Positions 1 through 8,767 of a stretch of 64,000 bases of DNA are shown here, piece after piece; the stretch's first letter is position 1, and every line of letters starts with the position of its first letter. Origin of the DNA: Pseudomonas entomophila (GTDB lineage Bacteria; Pseudomonadota; Gammaproteobacteria; Pseudomonadales; Pseudomonadaceae). Both the position numbers and the translations under genes were made by a program. The stretch lies in assembly GCF_023277925.1 (NCBI RefSeq), contig NZ_CP063832.1, positions 3,594,501-3,658,500 on the forward strand. Reading direction: 5' to 3'. The notes below the pieces were generated by a model. That model was given only the letters and a program-made list of their open reading frames with translations. It did no database searches and was not told the origin of the DNA.

Positions 1-1038
1 GCCGACCAGTATCTGCTGGAACACCTGGCGACCCAACTGCCGGTCGCCAACGGCAAGGTACTGGTGCTCAATGACAGCTTCGGCGCCCTGGCGGCCAGCC
101 TGGCTGGCCAGTTGGAGGTGATCAGCAGCGGTGACTCGCACCTGGCGCGCATGGCGCTGGAGAAGAACCTGGCACGTAACGGCAAGGGCTTTGACAGCGT
201 GCCGTTCGTTCCTGCCAACGAAGCCTGGCAAGGCCCGTTCGACCGGGTGCTGGTGCGGGTGCCCAAAACCCTGGCACTGCTCGAAGAGCAACTGATCCGC
301 CTGCAGGGCCAGTTGGCTCCAGGTGCCCAGGTGATCGCCGGCGCCATGATCAAGCACCTGCCCCGTGCTGCGGGCGACCTGATGGAGAAGTACATCGGGC
401 CGGTCCAGGCTTCGCTGGCGCAGAAAAAGGCCCGCCTGCTCACCGCCACCGTCGCCGAGCGCCCATTGGCGCGCTCTCCCTACCCTAGCCGCTACCGCCT
501 GGACAGCCCCGCCCTGGAGCTGGTCAATCATGCCAACGTGTTCTGCCGCGAAGGGCTGGATATTGGCACCCGCGCCTTCCTGCCCCACCTGCCGCGCAAC
601 CTGGGCCAGGCACGGGTCGCGGACCTGGGCTGCGGCAACGGCGTGCTGGCCATCGCCAATGCCCTGGCCAACCCCGATGCCCACTACACATTGGTGGACG
701 AGTCGTACATGGCAGTGCAGTCGGCCCGTGACAACTGGCAGGCGGCGCTGGGCGAACGTACAGCCGAGTTTTACGCAGCCGATGGCTTGGCCGGGCAAGA
801 AAAGCAGTCGCTGGATGTGGTGCTGTGCAACCCGCCATTCCACCAGCAGCAGGTGGTCGGCGACTTCCTCGCCTGGCGGATGTTCCAGCAAGCCCGTGAG
901 GCGCTGGTGGTAGGGGGGGCGTTGTATATCGTCGGCAACCGGCACCTGGGCTATCACAGCAAGCTGGCGCGGTTGTTCCGTGGCGTCGAGCAGGTGGCGG
1001 CAACACCGAAGTTCGTGGTGTTGAAAGCCCGGAAATGA
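1..1038 (+). CDS. rlmG: 23S rRNA guanine-N2 methyltransferase RlmG, 5' truncated
   Basis: RlmG methylates G1835 of 23S rRNA with S-adenosylmethionine. The reading frame is open from base 1, so the true start lies before the window; a GTG at position 64 is internal. About 345 residues are present. Visible are the SAM-binding glycine motif (VADLGCGNGVLA, near 613-648) and the NPPF catalytic motif of N2-guanine methyltransferases (829-840). The N-terminal half is the degenerate methyltransferase-like domain typical of RlmG/RsmC. The gene ends three bases before a REP hairpin. RsmC is the closest alternative, but the spacing and sequence around NPPFH favour RlmG. Confidence 0.85.
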   Translation, partial: ADQYLLEHLATQLPVANGKVLVLNDSFGALAASLAGQLEVISSGDSHLARMALEKNLARNGKGFDSVPFVPANEAWQGPFDRVLVRVPKTLALLEEQLIRLQGQLAPGAQVIAGAMIKHLPRAAGDLMEKYIGPVQASLAQKKARLLTATVAERPLARSPYPSRYRLDSPALELVNHANVFCREGLDIGTRAFLPHLPRNLGQARVADLGCGNGVLAIANALANPDAHYTLVDESYMAVQSARDNWQAALGERTAEFYAADGLAGQEKQSLDVVLCNPPFHQQQVVGDFLAWRMFQQAREALVVGGALYIVGNRHLGYHSKLARLFRGVEQVAATPKFVVLKARK

Positions 1039-1040
1039 AA

Positions 1041-1144
1041 AGGGCCGCTGTGCGGCCCATCGCGGGTAAACCCGCTCCTACAGGAACTGCGCCGAACCAG
1101 AGTCTTCGCGCAATCCTGTAGGAGACAGCCTTGCTGGCGAACAG
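1041..1144. repeat. REP elements (two units)
   Basis: A hairpin GGGCCGC-TGT-GCGGCCC (1042-1058) is followed by a CGCGGGTAAACCCGCTCC unit ending in CTACAGG (to 1083). A second, different unit starts with CCTGTAGGAG at 1115 and continues into CAGCCTTGCTGGCGAA. Both match REP-type palindromes seen throughout the window. The first hairpin lies three bases after the rlmG stop and may help end its transcript. Confidence 0.75.
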
Positions 1145-1187
1145 CGACAACGCCGGCGCCAAACACTGCGATGTCGTAATCCGCGGA

Positions 1188-1328
1188 TCAGTGGGTACTC
1201 AACCCCGCCGCGCTCATGAACATGCGCATGCCATAAGCCACCACCCCCAGCGCCGCGACACTCAGCGCCCAGATCAGCACTAGCCAGCCCAGGCGTTGCC
1301 ACAGCGGCTTCTTCTCTTCGATGTTCAT
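1188..1328 (-). CDS. DUF2474 small membrane protein of the Cio oxidase
   Basis: A 46-residue protein beginning MNIEEKKPLWQRLGWL, with one hydrophobic segment (about residues 13-33) and a short tail ending in GLSTH. Proteins of this type (DUF2474) follow cioAB in Pseudomonas and resemble CydX/CydZ-like single-span subunits of bd-type oxidases; a role in stabilising the CioAB complex is inferred. The ribosome binding site (AGGAGCG) overlaps the cioB stop codon and the gap is 12 bases, so the gene is the third member of the cioA-cioB unit. Confidence 0.8.
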   Translation of the reverse strand: MNIEEKKPLWQRLGWLVLIWALSVAALGVVAYGMRMFMSAAGLSTH

Positions 1329-1340
1329 CACGGCGCGCTC

Positions 1341-2348
1341 CTAGTGATAGCCATCTTCATGGGTCACCTTGCCGCGGAACACGTAGTAGCTCCAGTAGGT
1401 GTAACCCAGGATGAACGGCAAGATGAACAGCGTGCCCACCAGCATGAAGCCCTGGCTCTGCGGCGGCGCCGCGGCGTCCCAGATGCTGATCGACGGGGGG
1501 ATGATGTTCGGCCACAGGCTGATGCCCAACCCGCTGTAGCCCAGGAAGATCAGCACCAGGGTCAACAGGAACGGCGTGTAGTGCGCGTTACGCGCCACCG
1601 CCCGCAGCAAGCCGTAGAAGGTCACCAGCACCAGGATCGGCACCGGCATGAACCAGACCAGGTTGGGCATGCTGAACCAGCGCTCGGCGATCTGTGGGTA
1701 GGCGATCGGCGTCCACAGGCTGACGATGCCGATCACCGCCAGTAGCACCAGCGCCAGGGGCCGGGCGATGTCATGCATCTTCTGCTGCAGCGGTCCCTCG
1801 GTCTTCATGATCAGCCAGGTGCAACCCAGCAGGGTATAGGCCACGATCAGGCCCAGGCCGCAGAACAGCGTGAACGGAGTCAGCCAGTCCAGGGTGCCGC
1901 CGGCGAACTTGCGGTCGACCACCTTGAAGCCTTCGATGAAGGCGCCCAGGGCCACGCCCTGGAAGAAGGTCGCCACCAGCGAACCCCAGATGAACGCCTT
2001 GTCCCAGATATGCCGCCGGTTGGCGCGGGCCTTGAAGCGGAACTCGAAGGCCACGCCCCGGAAGATCAGGCCCACCAGCATCAGGATCAACGGCAGGTAC
2101 AGCGCCTCGAGCACCACCGAATAGGCCAGCGGGAAGGCGCCGAACAGCGCAGCGCCACCCAGTACCAACCAGGTCTCATTGCCGTCCCAGACCGGGGCGA
2201 CGGTGTTCATCATCACATCGCGATCACGCTCTTCGTTGACGAAGGGGAAAAGCATGCCGATGCCCAGGTCGAAACCATCCATCACGACGTACATCATGAC
2301 GCCGAAGATGATGATCACGGCCCAGATCAGCGGAAGATCGATACCCAT
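1341..2348 (-). CDS. cioB: Cyanide-insensitive terminal oxidase subunit II
   Basis: Subunit II of the bd-type quinol oxidase CIO, an inner-membrane complex that reduces oxygen to water using ubiquinol and resists cyanide. The 335-residue protein has the usual CydB length, about eight membrane segments, and typical N-terminal sequence (WAVIIIFGVMMYVVMDGFDLG) and VWDGNETWLVLGG motifs. It starts one base after the cioA stop codon (TGA-G-ATG), which indicates translational coupling. The downstream partner is the DUF2474 gene. Choice of CioB over enterobacterial CydB rests on the neighbouring short-loop CioA. Confidence 0.93.
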   Translation of the reverse strand: MGIDLPLIWAVIIIFGVMMYVVMDGFDLGIGMLFPFVNEERDRDVMMNTVAPVWDGNETWLVLGGAALFGAFPLAYSVVLEALYLPLILMLVGLIFRGVAFEFRFKARANRRHIWDKAFIWGSLVATFFQGVALGAFIEGFKVVDRKFAGGTLDWLTPFTLFCGLGLIVAYTLLGCTWLIMKTEGPLQQKMHDIARPLALVLLAVIGIVSLWTPIAYPQIAERWFSMPNLVWFMPVPILVLVTFYGLLRAVARNAHYTPFLLTLVLIFLGYSGLGISLWPNIIPPSISIWDAAAPPQSQGFMLVGTLFILPFILGYTYWSYYVFRGKVTHEDGYH

Positions 2349-2349
2349 C

Positions 2350-3786
2350 TCAGTTCCCCTTGTTCAGGCTGGCGGAGTCGGCCTCGTGGCCATCGTCGGC
2401 GGCGGACAGCGGTCGCGCCGGCGTGCGTTGCTGGCCAGGGCCACCCGGGGTGTGCTCCTCGCCTTCGCCGGTCTTCGGCCCCTTGCGCACCAGGCGCATC
2501 ATGTAGCCGATGCCGGTACCGAACAGGGCGAAGTAGACCACCACGAACATCACCAGGGTGAAGCCCAACTGCGCATAGCTGTGGTTGGACACCCCATCGG
2601 CGGTGCGCATCAGGCCATAGACCACCCACGGCTGGCGCCCCACCTCGGTGGTGAACCAGCCGGCGAGGATGGCGATCAGCCCCGAAGGTCCCATCCACAG
2701 GGTGAGGTAGAGGAATGGCCGCGAGCTGTACAGCGTGCCGCGCTTGCGCAGCCACAGGCTCCACAAGCCGACCAGGATCATCAGCATGCCCAGCCCGACC
2801 ATGATCCGGAACGACCAGAACACGATGGTCGAGTTGGGCCGGTCCTCAGCTGGGAATTCCTTCATCGCCGGGACTTGCTTGTCCAGGCTGTGGGTGAGGA
2901 TCAGGCTGCCCAGCGCCGGGATCTCGACTTTGAAGCGCGTGGTCTCGGCTTTCATGTCGGGGATGCCGAACAGGATCAGCGGGGTCGGCTCACCGGGCTT
3001 GTTCTCCCAGTGGCCTTCGATGGCAGCGATCTTCACCGGCTGGTGCTTGAGGGTGTTGAGGCCATGGAAGTCACCGATCACCGCCTGCACCGGCGCGACG
3101 ATCAGCGCCATCCACATGGCCATCGACAGCATCTTGCGCACCGCCGGGTTGTCACGCCCGCGCAGCAGGTGCCAAGCCGCCGACGAACCGACGAAGAACG
3201 CGGTGGCGACGAAGGCCGCGGTGGCCATGTGCATCAGGCGATAGGGGAACGATGGGTTGAAGATCACGGCGAACCAGTCCACCGGGATCACCTGGCCATT
3301 GACGATCTCGTAGCCCTGGGGGGTCTGCATCCAGCTGTTGGAGGCGAGGATCCAGAACGTCGACACCAGCGTGCCAAGCGCCACCATGCAGGTGGCGAAG
3401 AAGTGCAGGCCGCGGCCGACACGGTTCCAGCCGAACAGCATGACACCGAGGAACCCGGCCTCGAGGAAGAAGGCGGTCAGTACCTCGTAGGTGAGCAGAG
3501 GGCCGGTGATGGAGCCGGCGAAATCGGAGAACTGGCTCCAGTTCGTACCGAACTGATAGGCCATGACCAGGCCGGAGACCACGCCCATGCCGAAGTTGAC
3601 GGCGAAGATCTTCGACCAGAAGTGGTAGAGGTCACGGTAGGTATTGTTGCCAGTCTTCAGCCAAAGACCTTCGAGTACTGCCAGGTAGCTCGCCAGGCCA
3701 ATGGTGATGGCTGGGAACAGGATGTGAAAGGACACGGTAAAGGCAAACTGGATTCGGGCGAGCTCTAGGGCTTCTAATCCGAACAT
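2350..3786 (-). CDS. cioA: Cyanide-insensitive terminal oxidase subunit I
   Basis: Subunit I carries the haems and quinol site of the CIO oxidase. The 478-residue protein has about nine membrane segments, the conserved axial histidine region near residue 21 (SFHILFPAITIG), and the GRQPWVVYGLMRT motif of CydA proteins. The quinol-binding loop is of the short type found in CIO rather than the long E. coli CydA loop. The ribosome binding site AGAGGAAG precedes the ATG. A perfect Anr box lies about 150 bases upstream, so oxygen-dependent control is likely. First gene of cioA-cioB-DUF2474. Confidence 0.93.
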   Translation of the reverse strand: MFGLEALELARIQFAFTVSFHILFPAITIGLASYLAVLEGLWLKTGNNTYRDLYHFWSKIFAVNFGMGVVSGLVMAYQFGTNWSQFSDFAGSITGPLLTYEVLTAFFLEAGFLGVMLFGWNRVGRGLHFFATCMVALGTLVSTFWILASNSWMQTPQGYEIVNGQVIPVDWFAVIFNPSFPYRLMHMATAAFVATAFFVGSSAAWHLLRGRDNPAVRKMLSMAMWMALIVAPVQAVIGDFHGLNTLKHQPVKIAAIEGHWENKPGEPTPLILFGIPDMKAETTRFKVEIPALGSLILTHSLDKQVPAMKEFPAEDRPNSTIVFWSFRIMVGLGMLMILVGLWSLWLRKRGTLYSSRPFLYLTLWMGPSGLIAILAGWFTTEVGRQPWVVYGLMRTADGVSNHSYAQLGFTLVMFVVVYFALFGTGIGYMMRLVRKGPKTGEGEEHTPGGPGQQRTPARPLSAADDGHEADSASLNKGN

Positions 3787-3933
3787 GGTGCTTCCTCTTC
3801 AGATAATCCGGCGGCCGGGCTCAAGGCCCTGGCGCCCACTGCCCCCACGGGATGTCGAGTGTGGCCTGTTCTTTTTGTTCTGTTCGATCGCAGGGATTCC
3901 GGCCCGAAGGCCAAATCGTTGCTTGTGGAACGA

Positions 3934-3947
3934 TTGATCCAGATCAA
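3934..3947. promoter_or_regulatory. Anr/Fnr box between cioA and the MFS gene
   Basis: TTGATCCAGATCAA matches the Fnr/Anr consensus TTGAT-N4-ATCAA at every defined position. It lies in the 344-base gap (3787-4130) between cioA on the minus strand and the MFS gene on the plus strand, about 150 bases from the cioA start and 184 from the MFS start. Anr is known to control cio genes in Pseudomonas. I could not place a convincing -10 box that fixes which promoter it serves, and otherwise see nothing coding in the gap. Confidence 0.75.
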
Positions 3948-4130
3948 CGACTGTTTGGAAGCATAGTCCTGAATGACCTATCCGGATGTGTGGTTGATTG
4001 CCGCGTGACCCATTGCCTCACCCTCTTTTGCGAAGTGCCGGGGACTGATCCACTCGGCTTTCAGCAACCAATTGTTACAAACAGATGTTACTCTTCAGCC
4101 CCCTCTAGCACCGAGGTCGCAGGCTCCCCG

Positions 4131-5357
4131 ATGTCCGATTCCGCCCCGCAATTGCTGCGCCATCACCGCCCTTTCATTGCCTTCTGGCTGGCCCGCGTGT
4201 TCACCGCCAGTGGCTTCCAGATGCTCACCGTGGCCATCGGCTGGCACCTCTACCAATTGACCGGCAATGTGCTCGACCTGGGCCTGGTCGGCCTGGCCGA
4301 GTTCGCCCCCCGCGTGCTGTTCATGCTGCACACCGGCCACGTCGCCGACCGCTACGACCGGCGCAAGGTCGCTGCCCTGTGCCAGACCCTGCAGGCGCTG
4401 ATCGCCCTGACGCTGGCCCTGGGCAGTGCCACCGACAGCGTCAGCCGCGAGCTGATCTTCGTGCTGGCCTTCCTGCTCGGCGCCACCCGCTCGTTCGAGA
4501 TGCCGGCAACCCAGGCCTTGCTGCCCAACGTGGTGCCGCCCGGGCTGTTCCCACGCGCGGTGGCGGCTTCGGCCTCGGCTTCCCAGGCGGCCACCATTGT
4601 TGCCCCGGCAGTGGGTGGCCTGCTGTATGCCTTCGGCAGCACCTGGGTGTATGGCCCGACCGTGGGCCTGTATGTGATTGCCTGCCTGCTTACCTTGAGC
4701 CTGGACGCCCGCCAGCAGATCCCGCAACGCGGCCGCGCCAGTCTCGACTCGCTGCTGGCCGGGATCCGCTTCATCCGTAGCCGCCCGGACATCCTCGGCG
4801 CCATCTCGCTGGACCTGTTCGCCGTGCTGCTGGGCGGCGCCACCGCGCTGCTGCCGGTGTTCGCCAAGGACATCCTGCTCACCGGCGCCTGGGGCCTGGG
4901 CCTGCTGCGTTCGGCGCCCGCCGTCGGTGCACTGCTGATGTCACTGTGGCTGGCGCGCTTCCCGGTGGAACGCAAGGTAGGGCTGACCATGTTCACCGCG
5001 GTGGGTGTGTTCGGAGTGGCGACCATCGCCTTCGGCCTCTCGACCTCCTTCTGGTTCTCCCTGGCGGTGCTGGTGGTACTGGGTGCAGCGGACATGATCA
5101 GCATGGTCATCCGCAGCGCCTTCGTGCAGTTGGAGACACCAGACGAGATGCGCGGCCGGGTGAGCGCCGTGAATGGGTTGTTCATCGGTGCCTCGAATCA
5201 GCTCGGCGAGTTCGAATCGGGCATCACCGCACACTGGTTTGGCACAGTACCGGCGGTGGTGCTCGGTGGCGTAGGCACGCTGGTGGTAACGGGAGTGTGG
5301 ATGAAGCTGTTCCCGACCTTGACCCATCGCGACCGCATGCACCAAGGCCCCCTGTAG
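4131..5357 (+). CDS. MFS transporter (EntS-like exporter family)
   Basis: A 408-residue protein with about twelve membrane segments and the MFS loop motif GHVADRYDRRKV between helices 2 and 3. The overall pattern resembles the EntS/MFS_3 exporter group, but the substrate cannot be read from the sequence. The ATG at 4131 (MSDSAPQLL) is chosen because the frame upstream has no family-like sequence and an AGG lies about nine bases before it. The TAG stop (5355-5357) is part of a REP element, so the C-terminal PL residues are encoded at the REP border. Divergent from cioA. Confidence 0.85.
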   Translation: MSDSAPQLLRHHRPFIAFWLARVFTASGFQMLTVAIGWHLYQLTGNVLDLGLVGLAEFAPRVLFMLHTGHVADRYDRRKVAALCQTLQALIALTLALGSATDSVSRELIFVLAFLLGATRSFEMPATQALLPNVVPPGLFPRAVAASASASQAATIVAPAVGGLLYAFGSTWVYGPTVGLYVIACLLTLSLDARQQIPQRGRASLDSLLAGIRFIRSRPDILGAISLDLFAVLLGGATALLPVFAKDILLTGAWGLGLLRSAPAVGALLMSLWLARFPVERKVGLTMFTAVGVFGVATIAFGLSTSFWFSLAVLVVLGAADMISMVIRSAFVQLETPDEMRGRVSAVNGLFIGASNQLGEFESGITAHWFGTVPAVVLGGVGTLVVTGVWMKLFPTLTHRDRMHQGPL

Positions 5358-5380
5358 GAGCCAGCCTTGCTGGCGAAGCG
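5351..5380. repeat. REP element overlapping the MFS stop codon
   Basis: A REP unit beginning CCTGTAGGAGCCAGCC and running into TTGCTGGCGAAGCG. The TAG of TAGGAG is the stop codon of the MFS gene. Confidence 0.75.
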
Positions 5381-5548
5381 TTTCCCCGCCAGGCCGCTCC
5401 TCCCGAATGGCCATAGGCCCCCGCCATCCATGCTGGTATGATGCGCGGCTTTTTTCCGCCCCGCACAAAACCACGGCATCCGGTACGGTCTGTGCTTTGC
5501 TGTTGGGGTCGATACATTCACGGCGCGAGGGCGCCCTGGGGAGCAGGC

Positions 5549-6844
5549 ATGCTGGAAAGGCTGTTTCAACTGAAAGCACACAACACCAACGTGCGCACCG
5601 AGATTCTCGCGGGCGTCACCACCTTCCTGGCCATGGCCTACATCCTGTTCGTCAACCCGAGCATCCTCGGCGAGACCGGCATGGACAAGGGCGCGATCTT
5701 CGTCGCCACCTGCCTGGCCGCGGCCATCGGCTCGGTGACCATGGGCATCATCGCCAACTACCCGATCGCCCTGGCACCGGGCATGGGCCTGAACGCCTTC
5801 TTCACCTACACCGTGGTCCTGCACATGGGCCACACCTGGCAGGTGGCGCTGGGTGCGGTGTTCCTCTCCGCCGTGCTGTTCTTCCTGCTGTCGATCTTCC
5901 GCATCCGCGAATGGATCGTGAACAGCATCCCGCTGCCGCTGCGCTCGGCCATCGCCGCCGGTATCGGCCTGTTCCTGGCGTTGATCGCCTTGCATAACGC
6001 CGGCATCGTCGTCGATAACCAGGCCACCCTGGTGGGTTTGGGCGACCTCAAGCAGCCGGCGCCGATTCTCGCCACCCTGGGTTTCTTCCTGATCGTCGCC
6101 CTTGAAGCGATGAAAGTGCGTGGCGCCGTGCTGATCGGCATCCTCGCCGTGACCGTGGCCTCGATCGCCATGGGCGTCACCCCATTCGGTGGCGTGGTGT
6201 CGATGCCGCCGTCGCTGGCCCCGACCTTCCTGCAGCTGGACATCAAGGGCGCCCTGGACGTCGGCCTGATCAGCGTGATCTTCGCCTTCCTGTTCGTCGA
6301 CTTGTTCGACAACTCCGGTACCCTGATCGGCGTGGCCAAGCGCGCCGGCCTGATGGGCAAGGACGGCCACATGCCGAAGATGGGCCGCGCCCTGATCGCC
6401 GACAGCACCGCCGCCATGGCCGGCTCGCTGCTGGGCACCTCGACCACCACCAGCTACATCGAATCCGCCGCAGGCGTGAGTGCCGGTGGCCGCACCGGCC
6501 TGACCGCCATCGTGGTGGCCATCCTGTTCCTGCTGGCGCTGTTCTTCGCCCCGCTGGCTGGTAGCGTGCCGGCCTTCGCCACTGCGCCTGCGCTGCTGTT
6601 CGTCGCCGTGCTGATGGCCTCGGGCCTGGCCGAGATCAACTGGGACGACGTCACCGAGGCCGCACCGGTGGTGGTCACCGCCCTGGCCATGCCGTTGACC
6701 TACTCGATCGCCAACGGCATCGCCTTCGGCTTCATCGCCTGGACCGCCATCAAGCTGCTGTCCGGCCGTCGCCAGGACCTGAACCCGGCGCTGGTGATCC
6801 TGTCCATTCTGTTCGTCATCAAGCTGGGCTGGTTCAACGCATGA
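5549..6844 (+). CDS. NCS2-family guanine/hypoxanthine permease
   Basis: Inner-membrane proton-coupled purine transporter of the PbuG/GhxP (AzgA-like) branch of NCS2. The 431 residues include the N-terminal [20 protein letters not shown] block, the [15 protein letters not shown] motif and [24 protein letters not shown], all hallmarks of this subgroup. The ATG at 5549 ([14 protein letters not shown]) has GGGGAG six bases upstream and fits the family length; the frame extends further upstream without homologous sequence. It overlaps trmA by four bases (ATGA), so the two are co-transcribed. The precise purine (guanine, hypoxanthine or adenine) is not determinable. Confidence 0.88.
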   Translation: MLERLFQLKAHNTNVRTEILAGVTTFLAMAYILFVNPSILGETGMDKGAIFVATCLAAAIGSVTMGIIANYPIALAPGMGLNAFFTYTVVLHMGHTWQVALGAVFLSAVLFFLLSIFRIREWIVNSIPLPLRSAIAAGIGLFLALIALHNAGIVVDNQATLVGLGDLKQPAPILATLGFFLIVALEAMKVRGAVLIGILAVTVASIAMGVTPFGGVVSMPPSLAPTFLQLDIKGALDVGLISVIFAFLFVDLFDNSGTLIGVAKRAGLMGKDGHMPKMGRALIADSTAAMAGSLLGTSTTTSYIESAAGVSAGGRTGLTAIVVAILFLLALFFAPLAGSVPAFATAPALLFVAVLMASGLAEINWDDVTEAAPVVVTALAMPLTYSIANGIAFGFIAWTAIKLLSGRRQDLNPALVILSILFVIKLGWFNA

Positions 6845-7926
6845 GTGCTGTCTTCGACCCGACGCAATACGACGCGCAACTGGCGGCCAAGGTCGCCCGC
6901 CTGCGCGAGCTGCTGGCACCGTTCGGCGCCCCGGAGCCGGCAGTGTTCGACTCGCCGCGCGAGCACTACCGCCTGCGCGCGGAGTTCCGCCTGTGGCGCG
7001 AAGACGGCCAGCGCCACTATGCGATGTTCGCCCCGGGCGAGAAGCACAAGGCGATCCTGATCGACGACTTCCCCATCGCCAGCCAGCGCATCAATGAATT
7101 GATGCCGCGCCTGAAAGCCGCCTGGCAGGGCAACGAAGACCTGAACAACCGCCTGTTCCAGGTCGAGTTCCTCACCACCCTGGCCGGTGATGCGATGGTC
7201 ACGTTGTGCTACCACCGCCCACTGGATGACGCCTGGGAAGCGGCCGCGCAGCAGCTGGCCAGCGACCTGAACGTCAGCGTGATCGGCCGCTCGAAGGGCA
7301 AGCGCCTGGTGATCGGCCGCGACTACGCGGTAGAGAAGCTGGCCATCGCCGGCCGCACCTTCAGCTACCGCCAGCCCGAAGGCGCTTTCACCCAGCCCAA
7401 CGGCGCAGTGAACCAAAAGATGCTCGGCTGGGCTTTCGAGGCCATGGGCGAGCGTGACGACGACCTGCTGGAGCTGTACTGCGGCAACGGTAACTTCACC
7501 CTGCCGCTGGCCACCCGTGCCCGCCAGGTGCTGGCCACCGAGATCAGCAAGACCTCGGTCAACGCCGCGCTGCACAACCTCGAAGAAAATGGCGTGGACA
7601 ACGTGCGCCTGGTGCGCCTGTCGGCCGAGGAGCTGACCCAGGCGTTGAACGACGTGCGGCCGTTCCGCCGCCTGGAAGGCATCGACCTGAAAAGCTACGA
7701 CTTCGGCACCGTGTTCGTCGACCCGCCCCGCGCCGGCATGGACCCGGACACCTGCGAACTGACCCGGCGCTTCGAACGCATCCTGTACATCTCGTGCAAC
7801 CCCGAGACCCTGGCGCAGAACATCGCCCAGTTGCAGGATACCCACCGCATCGAACGCTGCGCGCTGTTCGACCAGTTCCCGTATACCCATCACATGGAAA
7901 GCGGTGTCCTGCTGGTACGGCGCTGA
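6841..7926 (+). CDS. trmA: tRNA (uracil-54-C5)-methyltransferase
   Basis: TrmA makes 5-methyluridine at position 54 in the T-loop of tRNAs. The 361-residue protein is the standard size. Visible are the SAM motif [14 protein letters not shown] (211-224), the VDPPRAGMD motif (D294), the nucleophilic cysteine C319 in [11 protein letters not shown], and the base E353 in HHMESG. The lack of an N-terminal TRAM domain separates it from RlmD. The start overlaps the purine permease stop (ATGA). Confidence 0.95.
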   Translation: MSAVFDPTQYDAQLAAKVARLRELLAPFGAPEPAVFDSPREHYRLRAEFRLWREDGQRHYAMFAPGEKHKAILIDDFPIASQRINELMPRLKAAWQGNEDLNNRLFQVEFLTTLAGDAMVTLCYHRPLDDAWEAAAQQLASDLNVSVIGRSKGKRLVIGRDYAVEKLAIAGRTFSYRQPEGAFTQPNGAVNQKMLGWAFEAMGERDDDLLELYCGNGNFTLPLATRARQVLATEISKTSVNAALHNLEENGVDNVRLVRLSAEELTQALNDVRPFRRLEGIDLKSYDFGTVFVDPPRAGMDPDTCELTRRFERILYISCNPETLAQNIAQLQDTHRIERCALFDQFPYTHHMESGVLLVRR

Positions 7927-8235
7927 TGCAATCTGCGGCGGGGCTGCAACGGCCTCGTCGCACTCACCGAAGTTCCTCGAGCCTGAGCACGGGCAGAAAA
8001 CCATTCTTAGCGATAACTACAGCCTCTGGCACCTGACAGTTTTGCCAGGGGCATATTGCGCTCGATTCCCCTAGCCTGTGGCCTGAGCACCGCCCCCTTT
8101 GCAAAGGGAACGTTCATCTTCTGCAGCAAGCGTTGTCGCCACTGGTGGATTGCACCCGCTCAGCAATCCTCAGCGTTGTTCCTGGATGGCCACAGTGCCT
8201 GCAAGAACCACGACTATTGATTGAGGAGCAAGCCC
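7927..8235. other. Non-coding interval between trmA and the cupin gene
   Basis: A 309-base stretch without a credible gene on either strand. It contains a perfect 14-base palindrome CCCTTTGCAAAGGG at 8095-8108, about 130 bases before the cupin start, and a looser inverted pair CTGGCA / TGCCAG near 8030-8048. No clear promoter hexamers or terminator with a T-tract were found. Confidence 0.5.
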
Positions 8236-8691
8236 ATGCGTCTTTTGAAAGTCCTCCTTGCACTCGCCATCGCCACCCCTCTGGCGGCTGGCGCGAACGA
8301 GTGTTCGCTGCTCGATGCAGGCAATCTCAACCACACGAGCATCCCCACGAACGGCTGGAGGGACGTGCCAGGCACCAACGGGGCGGTGAGGTATGTCAAC
8401 GTTCAAGGCAATATCCTGCTCGGAGGCCCTTACATGGCCTATGTCCGTTTTCGCGCGGGTACCGATAATGGCCTGCACACGCATAGCCAGGCGTTAGCGA
8501 CGGTGGTGCTCAAAGGCAACTTCTACGTGACATACGGCACGAATCGCATCGTCTTCCATGACGGCGGGTTCTACCAGCTGAGGGCGAATAGAGAACATGA
8601 AAGTGGCTGTGCCGCTGGCGCCGAGTGCTTCCTGTTCCAGTTTCAGTGCGACAGGTTCGACCTGCACCCGGTGAGCCCGCCCAGTTCCTGA
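8236..8691 (+). CDS. Secreted cupin-domain protein
   Basis: A 151-residue protein with a clear Sec signal peptide (MRLLKVLLALAIATPLAAGA, cleavage likely after AAG-A or nearby). The mature part is a single cupin barrel: motif 1 is seen as GLHTHSQALATVVLKGNFYV, which supplies two metal-ligand histidines. Four later cysteines (around residues 117-130) may form disulfides. GAGGAG lies about seven bases before the ATG; a TTG 15 bases upstream is less likely. Function is unknown; the domain alone does not tell enzyme from binding protein. It is convergent with pcaG and shares a large stem-loop with it. Confidence 0.75.
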   Translation: MRLLKVLLALAIATPLAAGANECSLLDAGNLNHTSIPTNGWRDVPGTNGAVRYVNVQGNILLGGPYMAYVRFRAGTDNGLHTHSQALATVVLKGNFYVTYGTNRIVFHDGGFYQLRANREHESGCAAGAECFLFQFQCDRFDLHPVSPPSS

Positions 8692-8748
8692 TCGCCAACG
8701 ACACCAGGCCCTGGGTCGGCTCAGTGGTCTGGTGTCACGCGTGGCGAT
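8691..8748. terminator. Stem-loop between convergent cupin gene and pcaG
   Basis: Outer arms ATCGCCA (8691-8697) and TGGCGAT (8742-8748) and inner arms ACACCAG / CTGGTGT pair to form a long hairpin that begins on the last base of the cupin stop codon and ends 19 bases before the pcaG stop. No strong T-tract follows on either strand, so termination is inferred from position and structure. Confidence 0.5.
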
Positions 8749-8767
8749 GCTGCTGCCCTGCTTGCCT

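Noticed and set aside
5198..6919. 573-codon minus-strand frame over the purine permease
   Set aside because: Shadow frame rich in Gln, Gly, Asp and His; the permease on the plus strand has clear family motifs.
8030..8060. Sigma-54 promoter (TGGCAC ... TTGC)
   Set aside because: The GG and GC elements are not ten bases apart, so the -24/-12 spacing rule fails.
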